From assembly GCA_945883905.1 (NCBI GenBank), contig CAMCYL010000025.1:1-33503 (forward strand): 33,503 bases of DNA. Direction: 5' to 3'. The notes below the pieces were generated by a model. That model was not told where the DNA came from. It was given only the letters and a program-made list of their open reading frames with translations, and ran no database searches. Below, piece after piece: positions 9,216 through 18,081 of this stretch (its first letter is position 1; each line of letters begins with the position of its first letter). The translations under genes and the position numbers were made by a program. Origin of the DNA: Akkermansia muciniphila (GTDB lineage: Bacteria > Verrucomicrobiota > Verrucomicrobiia > Methylacidiphilales > CAMAQI01).

Positions 9216-9713
9216 ATGATACGATCGGATTTCAATCAAAAGAACCCGGAAAAATCGAAGTTTCGCTCTTGGGGAGAGAAACAGGGATTCGGAAATTCTC
9301 TTTCTAAAAAAGCCGTCGGGTCATTTTCTAAAAAAACTCCCTCTTATTTCATTCCCTTTCATTCCCTGATGGCGCCGACCCTCTTTCGAGCCTCTCGTTT
9401 TGTCACCTGGAGAATTGATAAACGAGATTACTATCCTGGAAGAGGGGATGAATTTCGGATCCATGTGAATTGTCATGCATTACCGTATCGATTTAAATGC
9501 ATCTCGATTCAAAAAATGAATTTGGATCTCTGTCGAAAACGTTATGTTTCTGATTGGCAGTCGATGAGTTTTGAGGGATTTGAAGTCCTTTGGACACGGA
9601 TTCATCAACGTCCTTATGAGGGAGAACTCAAGGTGATCGTTTATACGATTGATTGGCTTGATCCACTTCCGGAGGGAAAAATTGATGATACCTCATTTCT
9701 TCCGGTTGTTTAG
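9216..9713 (+). CDS. hypothetical protein, 165 aa
   Basis: I do not recognise this family. The first ~50 residues are rich in Lys, Ser and Phe and look disordered. The rest (from about MAPTLFRASRFVTWRID) is compact, rich in Tyr, Trp and Arg, with a Cys in VNCHALPYRFKC and an acidic C-terminal end. No signal peptide or membrane segment is seen. An internal ATG at residue 52 could be the true start and would leave a ~114-aa globular protein. It follows prfC by 22 nt, so it is probably co-transcribed, and it ends 16 nt before the convergent 3D-domain gene. Codon use resembles neighbouring genes, which supports it being real. Confidence 0.6.
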   Translation: MIRSDFNQKNPEKSKFRSWGEKQGFGNSLSKKAVGSFSKKTPSYFIPFHSLMAPTLFRASRFVTWRIDKRDYYPGRGDEFRIHVNCHALPYRFKCISIQKMNLDLCRKRYVSDWQSMSFEGFEVLWTRIHQRPYEGELKVIVYTIDWLDPLPEGKIDDTSFLPVV

Positions 9714-9729
9714 CCGATTTTGGGAAGGC

Positions 9730-10170
9730 TTAAGTGGCTCGATCTACGATGACCTCGATAAACATTGGAAATTCATGTTGCATTCGCATCATATCGGTCC
9801 GATTTTTGACGCAGACATCAATGACCGGGACATTTTGTCCTTGTTGTCGTGCGGCCTTTCGAGAGATGACGGCGGAGCCTGTATCTTGAGCGATAAGCGT
9901 CCCGATTCCAGGGATTTGAATTTTGGATCCGTAAGGAATTGTGCGGAAGCAAACGGCGGCTGACTTCCAAGGAACTAAACGATCCCCCTTCGCCGATTTG
10001 AAACCGCTGCGGGCTTCATTCGGATAATAGAAGGTTATTCGTGCCTTAAAGGTTTTAGAGGAGGGAGTTGATTGGCTTTGTGTTCTTGCTTCGAGTGGAG
10101 AAATGAAAGCAGTAATAAGGATTAAGATGCTGATAGTAAGTATTTTATGAAAATTATGTGACAATTTCAT
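9730..10170 (-). CDS. secreted 3D / double-psi beta-barrel domain protein
   Basis: A 146-aa protein with a signal peptide (hydrophobic about 9-25, likely cleaved near PLEA-R). The mature part starts with KARITFYYP and holds the pattern of the 3D domain found in MltA and in RlpA-like proteins: an invariant-type Asp in AQDTGSA (D96) and a second in VIDVCV (D118), which would sit in the putative active site. Such proteins act on or bind peptidoglycan, but whether this one is a lytic transglycosylase cannot be told. It stands alone on the minus strand, convergent with the 165-aa gene. The start ATG has no strong Shine-Dalgarno. Confidence 0.8.
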   Translation of the reverse strand: MKLSHNFHKILTISILILITAFISPLEARTQSQSTPSSKTFKARITFYYPNEARSGFKSAKGDRLVPWKSAAVCFRTIPYGSKIQIPGIGTLIAQDTGSAVISRKAARQQGQNVPVIDVCVKNRTDMMRMQHEFPMFIEVIVDRAT

Positions 10171-10260
10171 GACGCCGTGAATAGGTAGAGTCTTTTAAAA
10201 ATGAGTCAATCATATTGTTTTATCTTGTGAATGCGTAAACCTCGATTATCCTTATAAAGA

Positions 10261-10388
10261 GAAGTGATTTTGGAATAGGGGCAAGGATGTCGTCCCGCCT
10301 ATTCTTGAATATCAAATGGGAATCACTTCCAGATCCAACCGGGGGAGTTGAAACGTCACATGATTGTGACTGAAGTTGGAGGTTTACG
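10261..10388 (+). promoter_or_regulatory. structured 5' leader with nested hairpins
   Basis: Two stem systems lie just before the next gene. The first pairs GAAGTGATT (10261-10269) with AATCACTTC (10321-10329), exact over 9 bp, and encloses GAATAGG (10273-10279) with CCTATTC (10298-10304). The second pairs TCCAAC (10334-10339) with GTTGGA (10375-10380), enclosing GTCACA (10355-10360), TGAT, TGTGAC (10365-10370). The last strand overlaps the Shine-Dalgarno GGAGG (10378-10382), so folding would hide it. This is riboswitch-like architecture, but it matches no RNA family I can name. Confidence 0.4.
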
Positions 10389-10748
10389 ATGGTATCTGGA
10401 AAAGGACTCTCTCAAGAGGTAAAAGTAAGTCGTGCGATTGCTCGATGTATTTTAACGGGGACAGCCTCAGTTGTTGCGACGTATCTGATCTGGAAAGTGG
10501 TCGATACAATTTCGATGGAGGTTCCAATGATGTTTGGTTCGACCTGTCTATTGGTCGGTTTGATTGCGGTGTTATCCACCGTCATGGCAATTTATAAACT
10601 GAACAACCATAAGCCGATGATTCGACTCGCTCCCACGCCAGCAAAGTCAACTCTCCAAAAACCAACGAAGGTCGAATCCTTTTCTGAAGATATCTTTATG
10701 GCAGTGAGTGTTGATAAGTCTGAGGGGGCTTGGTATCAACGGAATTGA
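10389..10748 (+). CDS. hypothetical two-helix membrane protein
   Basis: A 119-aa protein with two predicted membrane helices, about residues 19-38 and 48-69, then a basic/proline-containing cytoplasmic-type tail (KPMIRLAPTPAKS) and an acidic end. I recognise no family. The start ATG at 10389 has a good Shine-Dalgarno (GGAGG, six bases away), one of the best in the window, and that Shine-Dalgarno lies in a predicted hairpin. It is convergent with the CHASE2 cyclase gene, ending 9 nt from it. The gene looks real because of the ribosome binding site and the helix pattern; its role is unknown. Confidence 0.65.
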   Translation: MVSGKGLSQEVKVSRAIARCILTGTASVVATYLIWKVVDTISMEVPMMFGSTCLLVGLIAVLSTVMAIYKLNNHKPMIRLAPTPAKSTLQKPTKVESFSEDIFMAVSVDKSEGAWYQRN

Positions 10749-10757
10749 TCTTTAATC

Positions 10758-12920
10758 TTACTTTGTCTTCATGACAATAACCCCTGTCCAGTTTTCATCG
10801 GGGGGGGTTTGGATAAAGTGTTCGCATGATTCAATGTACTCATGGATCAGATAATCGTCGGCTTTTTCTTGGTCAGCCGCTCTGAAGGTTTCTAAGGCAG
10901 CTTTAAATTCCCGGTGACGATAGAGTTGAATCGCTTTTTCGTAAGTCACAAGCCACTGTTTTTTAGATTTTGGATAAAGGGGATCGATCCTTTCAAGGAC
11001 ACCGAAGATCTCCGTCGGTTTTGTTTTTCCTTTCATTTGAACCAGAGCCACCGAGCGAAGTTGAAACTGTTTTTCGACGAGTGGAGCAACCGACTCTCCG
11101 AGTAAGAGTTCGGTATGGTATTCTTTGGTAAGGCCTTCGATTCTTGAGGCGGTATTCACGGAGTCTCCGATGACGGTAAACTCCATTCGTTCATGGGCTT
11201 TATCGTCGGAGCCCATGTCGCCGACAATTGCTTGTCCGTGATTGATTCCGATACCGACCTGGAGTTCCGGTTTTCCTTCGAGTTTCCATTTGAGGTTGAG
11301 GCCTCGAAGTTCCTCAATCATATCAAGGGCACATTGGACGGCTCGTTGAGCATCGATTTCAGGCCCTTCTGTTTCTGCGTTTCCCCAGATTGCCATGACG
11401 GCATCCCCAATGAATTTATCGAGTGTTCCATTATTTTGAAACACACACTTCACCATCTTGGTGAGATATTCATTGAGTTGTTTGACGAGTGCCTCCGGAT
11501 CCGCACTCTCTGTTAGAGTTGTGAATCCTCTCAAGTCAGAGAAGAGAATAGAGACCGTTTTACGACCTTGAAGTTTCTCCGGGTTTTCAAGGAGCATTCG
11601 GACGACATTTTTAGAGACATAGCGTTCGAGATGGGAGCGGAAACGGGCACGTTCTTTTTGCTCCTCAATAATTTCGTAGATATTACAAAAAAAGACGGAG
11701 CCGTTGAAAGCAAGAGTCGGAATGAAGCAGAGAATGACGAGGTTAAGATAGTTAAAAAAGAGATAGGCGATCAGGAGAAAAACGAGATTAAGACCAAGGA
11801 GCAATAGAATTCTCATTCGGGGGCTACGGGAGGAGCAGAGGAGTCCATACGCCATGACTCCCGAAATGAAAATCGTCAATAGATCTGCCAGAGGAGAAGT
11901 GGGATAGAGGAAGGCCTTTTGCATGGCCGCATTAAGCGTATTTAAATGAATTTTAGGTCCTGGCATCGGCAACGGATAGGAGGTCTTATGGTAGTCATGA
12001 CCCCAATTTCCAAGGGGACCGATGAGGATAATTTTATCTTTAAAAAATGCTCCGGAATTGAAATTACGCTCCCAAATTTTTTCATCAAAGATTTGATAGA
12101 TGGGAATCGGTCTAAAGGTGTAATCGTGATCTGTATTGATTTCATTTTGAAATTGCGGGTTATAGGTGAAGCGAAAATAGACCTCATGGGGGAGAGGAAA
12201 AAAGGGGCTGTTTTTAGAGATTTTCTCTAAGATTTTGGCAGAAAGCGAGGAGATCGGCTCGTTCAGACTATTGTTTCGATGATAAATCGAGCGGCGAATG
12301 ACTCCATCTTGATCAGCCCAATAATTAAAATAGCCTACGCTATCCCAAAGAGGTCGACTCTCAGGAGAGGAAAAATCTCCGAGAATGTTTGGATTTGGAA
12401 AGGAGATGGTTTCTTGATTTTGATTGCTCTTATTGTAGTTCGGATCCTCTTTATAAAATTCATTTGAATAAGAATCGACTTGAATATTCATTCCTAACAC
12501 CACGGAGTCGGAATTTTTTAAAAGGGCTCGGTGAAAGGCATCATCCCCCTCTCGTTCCGATTTAAATTCAAAATCCAAAGCGACGATCGTGGCGCCAGCA
12601 CCGACAAGCCGTTCGATTGTCAATCCCCAGATTTCTCGTGACCAAGGCCACGATTCGGAGAGAATTTTTGAAGCTTTATTCTTTTTTTGATCCTCTGGAA
12701 TCAGATCGGCGTAATTTTGTTTATCGACCGCAATATAAATAAGACGAGGGTCCTCAGGGATTTTTTTACCGATCAGGACTCTCCAGTCATAGGTTTTTGC
12801 CTCGATCGCCAAAAAGGGCTGCAGGGGAATAAAACGATCGGTCCAATAGAAAAGAATACAGATAAAAGTCACTGTGAAGGCAACCTTTTGATAAAGAGTC
12901 TGATAGTTTTTTTGCTGCAC
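10758..12920 (-). CDS. CHASE2-domain adenylate cyclase (class III)
   Basis: Membrane-bound sensor that makes cyclic nucleotide, probably cAMP from ATP. Order of parts in 720 aa: N-terminal helix (~12-26), extracytoplasmic CHASE2 domain (~35-335), membrane helices about 343-360, 369-389 and 392-412, then the class III catalytic domain (~455-640). Catalytic residues are all present: metal-binding D462 (FSDLRGF) and D506 (IGDAVMAIW), ATP-selecting K502 and D586, transition-state N589 and R593 (VNTASRIE). A helical TPR-like tail follows (~655-705). The start is GTG, with GAGGT 11 bases upstream; no ATG is available nearby. Divergent from the TPR-protein operon across 110 nt, so the two may share regulation. 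The CHASE2 ligand is unknown. Confidence 0.92.
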   Translation of the reverse strand: MQQKNYQTLYQKVAFTVTFICILFYWTDRFIPLQPFLAIEAKTYDWRVLIGKKIPEDPRLIYIAVDKQNYADLIPEDQKKNKASKILSESWPWSREIWGLTIERLVGAGATIVALDFEFKSEREGDDAFHRALLKNSDSVVLGMNIQVDSYSNEFYKEDPNYNKSNQNQETISFPNPNILGDFSSPESRPLWDSVGYFNYWADQDGVIRRSIYHRNNSLNEPISSLSAKILEKISKNSPFFPLPHEVYFRFTYNPQFQNEINTDHDYTFRPIPIYQIFDEKIWERNFNSGAFFKDKIILIGPLGNWGHDYHKTSYPLPMPGPKIHLNTLNAAMQKAFLYPTSPLADLLTIFISGVMAYGLLCSSRSPRMRILLLLGLNLVFLLIAYLFFNYLNLVILCFIPTLAFNGSVFFCNIYEIIEEQKERARFRSHLERYVSKNVVRMLLENPEKLQGRKTVSILFSDLRGFTTLTESADPEALVKQLNEYLTKMVKCVFQNNGTLDKFIGDAVMAIWGNAETEGPEIDAQRAVQCALDMIEELRGLNLKWKLEGKPELQVGIGINHGQAIVGDMGSDDKAHERMEFTVIGDSVNTASRIEGLTKEYHTELLLGESVAPLVEKQFQLRSVALVQMKGKTKPTEIFGVLERIDPLYPKSKKQWLVTYEKAIQLYRHREFKAALETFRAADQEKADDYLIHEYIESCEHFIQTPPDENWTGVIVMKTK

Positions 12921-13030
12921 TTTTAGAAATTACCTCATTTTTAAACAGAGAAAATCAAAAAAATGCTAACTTTCATGCTCTTTTTTCTGCCTTGGCTTCA
13001 TCTGATCCTTTGTTACGATTACTTTGCTTT

Positions 13031-14974
13031 ATGAAACAAGTTTCTTTTGCCCTCTTCGGTTGGATTATTCTGACGATCTCTATTTTGTCGGCTCAATCGA
13101 GTTCTCAAGGGAGTCATCAGGCGATTTTTGAGGCGATCAATGAAGGACGACTTGATGGAGCGATCACGCTTTTAGATGCTGCGATTGTAGGGAATCCAAA
13201 AAGTTCTTTGCTCTATTATTACAAAGGGGTCGTTTATGGAAGGAAGGGAGAAATTGAAAAGGCGCATTCATTTTTTGATCAGGCCATTGCCTATGATCCT
13301 CAAAATGCCGATGCCTATTATAATCGGGGGGTGATTTTCTTTAATAGCGGTAAAATAGAGGAGTCCTTAAGGGATTATGATCAGGCGATTGAAATCGATT
13401 CCTCTCGAGGGGTATTTTGGAATAGTCGGGGGTTAGTGAAAGGGGCAAAAGCCGATTTTAAAGGGGCGATTGCAGATTATACGAAAGCGATCGCTTTGGA
13501 TTCTAAAAATGCTGACTTTTATTTTAACTTAGGAACCGCTTTATCGAAATCAGGAGATTTTGATCATGCGATCAAGGAGTTTTCAACCTCGATACGACTC
13601 GTAGGCGATAGGCCTGATGTGTATAACCAACGAGGAATCGCTCGTGTGACACGCAATGAGCTTGCCTCTGCTTTGGAGGATTTTAATCGTTCCCATGAAC
13701 TAGATCCACAGAATGTAAATACGATTAACAATCGCGGCTATGTTCACTGTAAGATGGGTCAATTTGCGGTTGGGGTTCAAGATTTTAGTGCAGCGATTAA
13801 ACTCGATCCCACTTTTGCGATGGCCTATTATAACCGTGCGATGGCTCACTCGGCGCTGCAGCATCCCGATCTCGCATTGGAGGATTACAATAAAGCAGTC
13901 GAATTGGATCCGAAAAATTTTGATGCCCTTTCTAAACGTGGAACATTGCTCGCTCAAAAAGGGGATGTTTTTAATGCCTTAAACGATCAACAGAAAGCGT
14001 TGGAGTTAAATCCGAGCTTTGCCTTGGGATATTATCATCGGGGAATTGTTCAAAAGAAATCCGGGGATTTAAAGGGGGCGATTGAAAGCTATTCAAAGGC
14101 TTTGGAGCTCAATCCGAAGTTTGCGAGTGCTTTATTTAATCGGGCACGATTAAAATCAGAGAGTGGCGATGAGCTTGGGGCTTATGACGATTATACCCGA
14201 GCGATTGCGGCAAATCCACGTCATGCGAATGCCTATTATAATCGAGGATTAATCTCTTATCATAAGGCCGACTATGCCGCCTCATTGAAGGATTACGATG
14301 CGGCGATTCAACATAATGACAAACATCAAGACGCCTACTATAATCGGGGGTTATTAAAGTCGGATCAAGGGAAGACTCAAGAGGCACTTCAAGATTTTGA
14401 AAGAGTCGTGACTTTAGACCCAAACAACGGGGAGGGGTGGCTTTCGATGGCCTATATGAATTTTATTCTACAGAATTGGGAGAAGTCGGTTTCTGCCTTT
14501 GAGATGGGGATTGATTTATGTGAGCGGAAACACAAGGAGGAGGAGGAACTTCGTCGAGAGAAAGTACGATCGGATGGAACGCCGATTCCTGAGTCGATCC
14601 CCGTATTTATTGATTACGCTCATTTGTTTTTAGCATTAGGAGAGATGCAATTAGGTCGTAAGGAGGAGGCTCAGAAGCGGTTAGAGGCCTATTTTATTGG
14701 AAGACCGAATGTTGAGGAGGTTGATTGGCTTTTACGTGTTTCTCGGTATCTCACTGGATCATTAAGTGAGAGAGAGTTGATTACGTCGGTTCAATCCTCC
14801 CATATGCAACAGCAGCAACTTTTATGTGAAGGCTACTTTTATGTTGGGAGCTATGAAATGATTTCAGGGAATCTGATGAAGTCACGAGCCGCTTTTGAAA
14901 AGTCGATCAGTTATGGACTGAGTCATCTTCCGGAGTTTAAAGCGGCTTGGGCTGCGGTTCAAAAAATGAAATAA
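13031..14974 (+). CDS. secreted TPR-repeat protein
   Basis: A 647-aa protein with a signal peptide (residues 1-21, ending SILSA-Q) and about a dozen consecutive 34-residue tetratricopeptide repeats, many with the phrase AYYNRG and D-P-x-N/F-A at repeat ends. The final ~130 residues are less regular. TPR arrays are protein-docking scaffolds; in the periplasm they often serve envelope assembly or secretion. An upstream TTG (12992) would add 13 residues before the signal peptide; the ATG at 13031 gives a standard signal sequence. It heads a run of eight genes and ends 9 nt before the dienelactone hydrolase gene. Partner unknown. Confidence 0.88.
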   Translation: MKQVSFALFGWIILTISILSAQSSSQGSHQAIFEAINEGRLDGAITLLDAAIVGNPKSSLLYYYKGVVYGRKGEIEKAHSFFDQAIAYDPQNADAYYNRGVIFFNSGKIEESLRDYDQAIEIDSSRGVFWNSRGLVKGAKADFKGAIADYTKAIALDSKNADFYFNLGTALSKSGDFDHAIKEFSTSIRLVGDRPDVYNQRGIARVTRNELASALEDFNRSHELDPQNVNTINNRGYVHCKMGQFAVGVQDFSAAIKLDPTFAMAYYNRAMAHSALQHPDLALEDYNKAVELDPKNFDALSKRGTLLAQKGDVFNALNDQQKALELNPSFALGYYHRGIVQKKSGDLKGAIESYSKALELNPKFASALFNRARLKSESGDELGAYDDYTRAIAANPRHANAYYNRGLISYHKADYAASLKDYDAAIQHNDKHQDAYYNRGLLKSDQGKTQEALQDFERVVTLDPNNGEGWLSMAYMNFILQNWEKSVSAFEMGIDLCERKHKEEEELRREKVRSDGTPIPESIPVFIDYAHLFLALGEMQLGRKEEAQKRLEAYFIGRPNVEEVDWLLRVSRYLTGSLSERELITSVQSSHMQQQQLLCEGYFYVGSYEMISGNLMKSRAAFEKSISYGLSHLPEFKAAWAAVQKMK

Positions 14975-14983
14975 AAGAGTGAA

Positions 14984-15850
14984 ATGAAAAGAATACGTTT
15001 GATTAGTGTAGGGCTGATGATCTTAATCTCGGTCGGTTTTTCCGAGGAAAACTCCAATCAAAAAGAGTTTAAAGAGGCGACAAAAACAGCTCAGTTTATC
15101 GAGGCACATCCATTCAAGGGGGATGAGTCTCGAAAGCCAAAAGGAAATTTAGTTAATTTAGGGGACTATGGGGTTGATGATTTTGCTTATTTGGCGGTTC
15201 CAGCCCAGGAGCCGATTGGGGGGGTGGTATTAATTCACGAATGGTGGGGGTTGAATAAGCATATTAAATTAACGGCAGATGACTATGCTGCTCGTGGTTA
15301 TGTGACAATCGCTGTTGATCTTTACAATGGGACTTCCACGGAGGATGCAACCCAAGCTGGTGCTTTAATGCGAGAGTTAAACGAAAAATTAGCACTTAAA
15401 ACAATCAATGCAGGAGTTCGTTTTTTGAAGGAGAGTCCCCGGTTTAAAGTCGGAAAGGTGGCTTCGATCGGATGGTGTATGGGAGGGGGATTGAGTCTTC
15501 AGTCGGCCCTTCAAATTGAAAAATTAGATGCAGCGGTCATGTATTATGGTCCAGTGGAGACCGATCAAGAGAAGCTTGAGAAATTGAAAATCCCTCTTTT
15601 AGGGCTCTTTGCGACGAAGGATGATTGGGTGAAGCCGGCAAGTGTCGATGAGTTTGAGAAAAAACTTACCGCGCTTAAAAAAGAGTATCGTTTTCTACGT
15701 TTTGATGCGGCACATGCTTTTGCCAATCCAAGTAATGCGAATTTTAAACCGGAATTTGCAGAGCAAGCCTCTAAAGCCGTCTTGGCATTTCTCCATCAAG
15801 TTTTTACAAATCCCACGAAAAAAGCCGGATTTTTTGAGAATCTTTTTTAA
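14984..15850 (+). CDS. exported dienelactone hydrolase family protein
   Basis: An alpha/beta hydrolase of the DLH family, 288 aa. Catalytic triad visible: nucleophile C165 in GWCMGG, acid D213 in ATKDDWV, and H244 in AAHAFANPS; E86 in HEWWGLN matches the Glu that interacts with the nucleophile in DLH. The Cys in place of Ser is the DLH hallmark. A short signal peptide (residues 1-20) puts it in the periplasm, unlike classical cytosolic DLH of chloroaromatic breakdown, so the substrate is probably different and unknown. It sits between the TPR gene (9-nt gap) and the lipoate ligase-like gene (11-nt gap), evidently in one transcript. Confidence 0.9.
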   Translation: MKRIRLISVGLMILISVGFSEENSNQKEFKEATKTAQFIEAHPFKGDESRKPKGNLVNLGDYGVDDFAYLAVPAQEPIGGVVLIHEWWGLNKHIKLTADDYAARGYVTIAVDLYNGTSTEDATQAGALMRELNEKLALKTINAGVRFLKESPRFKVGKVASIGWCMGGGLSLQSALQIEKLDAAVMYYGPVETDQEKLEKLKIPLLGLFATKDDWVKPASVDEFEKKLTALKKEYRFLRFDAAHAFANPSNANFKPEFAEQASKAVLAFLHQVFTNPTKKAGFFENLF

Positions 15851-15861
15851 GGGGAGTAACT

Positions 15862-16521
15862 TTGAATTGGCGATTGATCCGTCATGGGAAAGGTTCCCCT
15901 TCTTGGAATATGGCTGTTGATGAGGCCTTATTAAGAGCCGTCAAACAGCCTATTTTAAGAATTTATGAATGGGATCGTCCTGCAGTTTCAATCGGTTATT
16001 TTCAATCGATGGCGGTGGTTCCTTCCGGTCGAGAGTTTATCCGTCGATATACGGGGGGAGGACTTGTTGATCATCTTGCCGATGTCACTTACACCGTGAT
16101 TCTTCCAAGAGGAGAGTCTGTTTTGGATTTAAGTACGACGGAGAGTTATCGACAGATTCATGAGGCGGTGGTGAAGAGTTTGCAGATGTTGGGAGTGGCG
16201 GCCGTTTTAACGCCTTGCTGTGATCCTGAGGAGCGTGACTCTTGCTTTGAGCGGGCGGTCAAATATGATATTGTTTTAGGGGAGGATAAAGTCGCAGGAG
16301 CGGCACAACGGCGAACGCGTGAGGGGATGTTGCAGCAGGGGAGTGTTCTTTTAAAGGATGAAGAATTGCGAGAGAAATTGAGGGTAAAACTTCCTCTTTT
16401 CTTTGCCGAAGTTTTTGGGGTTAGCTTTGAGGAGGAAGAGTTGAGTGCTGCAGAACGAGAAGCGACGAGAAAATTGGAAGAGAGTCGGTATGGAACTCTG
16501 GAATGGAATCAGCAAAAGTAA
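15862..16521 (+). CDS. lipoate-protein ligase A / octanoyltransferase (LipM-like) family
   Basis: A 219-aa member of the BPL/LplA/LipB fold that attaches lipoate or octanoate to E2 and GcvH proteins. Motifs: RRYTGGGLVDH (61-71) for acyl-adenylate binding, and EDKVAGAAQRR (141-151) with the conserved Lys (K143). A Cys at 128 lies where LipM-type octanoyltransferases have sequence variation, but I cannot assign it as catalytic. The C-terminal accessory domain of E. coli-type LplA is absent, so it may need a partner, or be an octanoyltransferase. Start is TTG, supported by GGGGAG six bases upstream and by family N-terminal sequence (W-R-L-I). Co-directional, 11 nt after the hydrolase. Confidence 0.82.
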   Translation: MNWRLIRHGKGSPSWNMAVDEALLRAVKQPILRIYEWDRPAVSIGYFQSMAVVPSGREFIRRYTGGGLVDHLADVTYTVILPRGESVLDLSTTESYRQIHEAVVKSLQMLGVAAVLTPCCDPEERDSCFERAVKYDIVLGEDKVAGAAQRRTREGMLQQGSVLLKDEELREKLRVKLPLFFAEVFGVSFEEEELSAAEREATRKLEESRYGTLEWNQQK

Positions 16522-16571
16522 GTAAAGAAAATCGTTTTACGAACGGCACAAAATCGACATAGTTTCAGCCT

Positions 16572-17300
16572 ATGATTTATCCGATTTTTGCGAGTGGAGG
16601 GCTCATGTATGCTTTTGAGCACTCGACTATAGAAGGAAAACTGGTGATTATTGCCTTGGGATTGGGGTCGATTTTTAGTTGGTCGATCATGATCGCAAAG
16701 TTTATGCAAATTCGACGAGCCTCCTCTCAAATGGCGATTTTTCTTAAAAAATTCCGTCAGTCCTCAAAACCGTTAGCCCTATTTTTGAAAAATGAACGAT
16801 TTATCGGGGCTCCTGCCTACGAGGTTTATCGTGCCGGATCACAGGAACTCGCACGACATTTGACCGGCTCCTCGGAGGTCGATGAGACTTTTTCGATTCG
16901 ACTTCAAGACTCGACGAAGATTCCGGTGACCGCCATGAATTCGGTTCGCTCAACGATTGAGCGTCAAGTTGGCGAACAGGGACTGCTTTTGGAGGATCAA
17001 ATGGTTTTATTGGCGACAGCAGTGAGTGGGGCCCCTTTTTTGGGTTTATTGGGAACGGTTTGGGGGGTGATGGATACTTTTAGTGGAATTGCAATCGCAG
17101 GAAAAGCAAGCTTAGCCGCGATGGCTCCAGGAGTCTCGGGGGCTTTGATTACGACGGTGACGGGGTTGTTGGTCGCGATTCCGGCGATGTTCGGTTATAA
17201 TTATTTAGTGAATGCCGTTCGGCATTTGACGATTGAGGTTGATAATTTTGCATCAGAACTGATGGCGGCTTTTGAGCATTATTACTCCAATCATAAATAG
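16572..17300 (+). CDS. MotA/TolQ/ExbB proton channel family protein
   Basis: A 242-aa inner-membrane protein with one N-terminal helix (~24-44), a cytoplasmic stretch, and two C-terminal helices containing the family core GAPFLGLLGTVWGVMDTF (~152-169) and a glycine/threonine-rich helix (GVSGALITTVTGLLVAIPA). With an ExbD/TolR partner it uses proton flow to energise outer-membrane processes. No ExbD/TolR gene follows; tatC begins 3 nt after the stop. A second in-frame ATG at 16605 has a strong Shine-Dalgarno (GGAGG, four bases away), whereas the ATG at 16572 has none, so the protein may be 11 residues shorter. TolQ and ExbB cannot be told apart here. Confidence 0.9.
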   Translation: MIYPIFASGGLMYAFEHSTIEGKLVIIALGLGSIFSWSIMIAKFMQIRRASSQMAIFLKKFRQSSKPLALFLKNERFIGAPAYEVYRAGSQELARHLTGSSEVDETFSIRLQDSTKIPVTAMNSVRSTIERQVGEQGLLLEDQMVLLATAVSGAPFLGLLGTVWGVMDTFSGIAIAGKASLAAMAPGVSGALITTVTGLLVAIPAMFGYNYLVNAVRHLTIEVDNFASELMAAFEHYYSNHK

Positions 17301-17303
17301 TTT

Positions 17304-18056
17304 ATGTCCTTTTTTGAAGATAGTCCGAAAGGATTTATTGAACATCTGGAGGATCTTCGCGGAGTCATCGTTCGTTCGATTGGGGTTTTGGTCGTCACGA
17401 TGACGATTTCAGCCGTTTATGCGGTTGAAATCTTAAATATCTTAAAACAGCCGTTAGCCAAGGCAGGGAAGGATCCCGAAAGTATCTTGACTGTTCTTCA
17501 AGTCACTGACCCCGTGAATATTCATCTTCAGATTAGTTTTGTGGGGGGGATAATCTTTGCATTGCCGTTCATTTTTTATTTTATCGGTTCTTATTTGCTC
17601 CCGGCCTTAGAGGAAAAAGAGAGACGGTTTATTCTTCCGATTTTTGCTGCCGGAGTTTGCTTATTTCTTACAGGGGTGTTGTTTTGTTATTTTGCCCTTT
17701 TACCGAACACCATCCGTGTTTTTATTGAGTATAATGATTGGTTTGGGTTTAAAACCAATTGGACGATCTCCTATTATTTGGATTTTGTGGTGAATATGCT
17801 TCTGGCTTTTGGAATCTGTTTCGAGCTTCCTTTAGTGGTTTTATTTTTAAACTTTATCGGTGTTTTATCCTCTCAAATGTTAAGTGATGGCAGACGTCAT
17901 GCGGCGATTATCATTCTTATTTTTGGAGCGGTGATTACGCCTACCCCAGATGCGTTAACCTTGTTGATGTTAGTCGTTCCGATGTATGTGCTTTATGAGG
18001 CCTGTATTTGGTTAACTTGGTTTAAAGAACGTGGAGCGGCTTTAGTGCGCACCTAA
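17304..18056 (+). CDS. tatC: Sec-independent translocase subunit TatC
   Basis: Core receptor of the twin-arginine translocase, 250 aa with six predicted helices. Hallmarks are present: HLEDLR near residue 14 (signal-peptide recognition site), FELPLVV near the fourth helix region, and ITPTPDALTLLMLVVPMY near the C terminus. The protein recruits folded RR-signal substrates and assembles with TatA/TatB, which are not encoded in this window. It starts 3 nt after the TolQ/ExbB stop, so the pair is almost certainly co-translated, and lpxI follows after 25 nt. Length and motif content are normal. Confidence 0.95.
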   Translation: MSFFEDSPKGFIEHLEDLRGVIVRSIGVLVVTMTISAVYAVEILNILKQPLAKAGKDPESILTVLQVTDPVNIHLQISFVGGIIFALPFIFYFIGSYLLPALEEKERRFILPIFAAGVCLFLTGVLFCYFALLPNTIRVFIEYNDWFGFKTNWTISYYLDFVVNMLLAFGICFELPLVVLFLNFIGVLSSQMLSDGRRHAAIIILIFGAVITPTPDALTLLMLVVPMYVLYEACIWLTWFKERGAALVRT

Positions 18057-18081
18057 GGTATATTTGCTAACTTATAAAACT

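Noticed and set aside
10376-10597. 73-aa frame on plus overlapping the two-helix membrane protein
   Set aside because: The frame at 10389 has a better Shine-Dalgarno, is longer and shows clear membrane helices.
13260-14430. Regular DNA repeats that could suggest an array
   Set aside because: They are coding repeats of the TPR protein (34-residue period), without the fixed repeat and spacer pattern of CRISPR.
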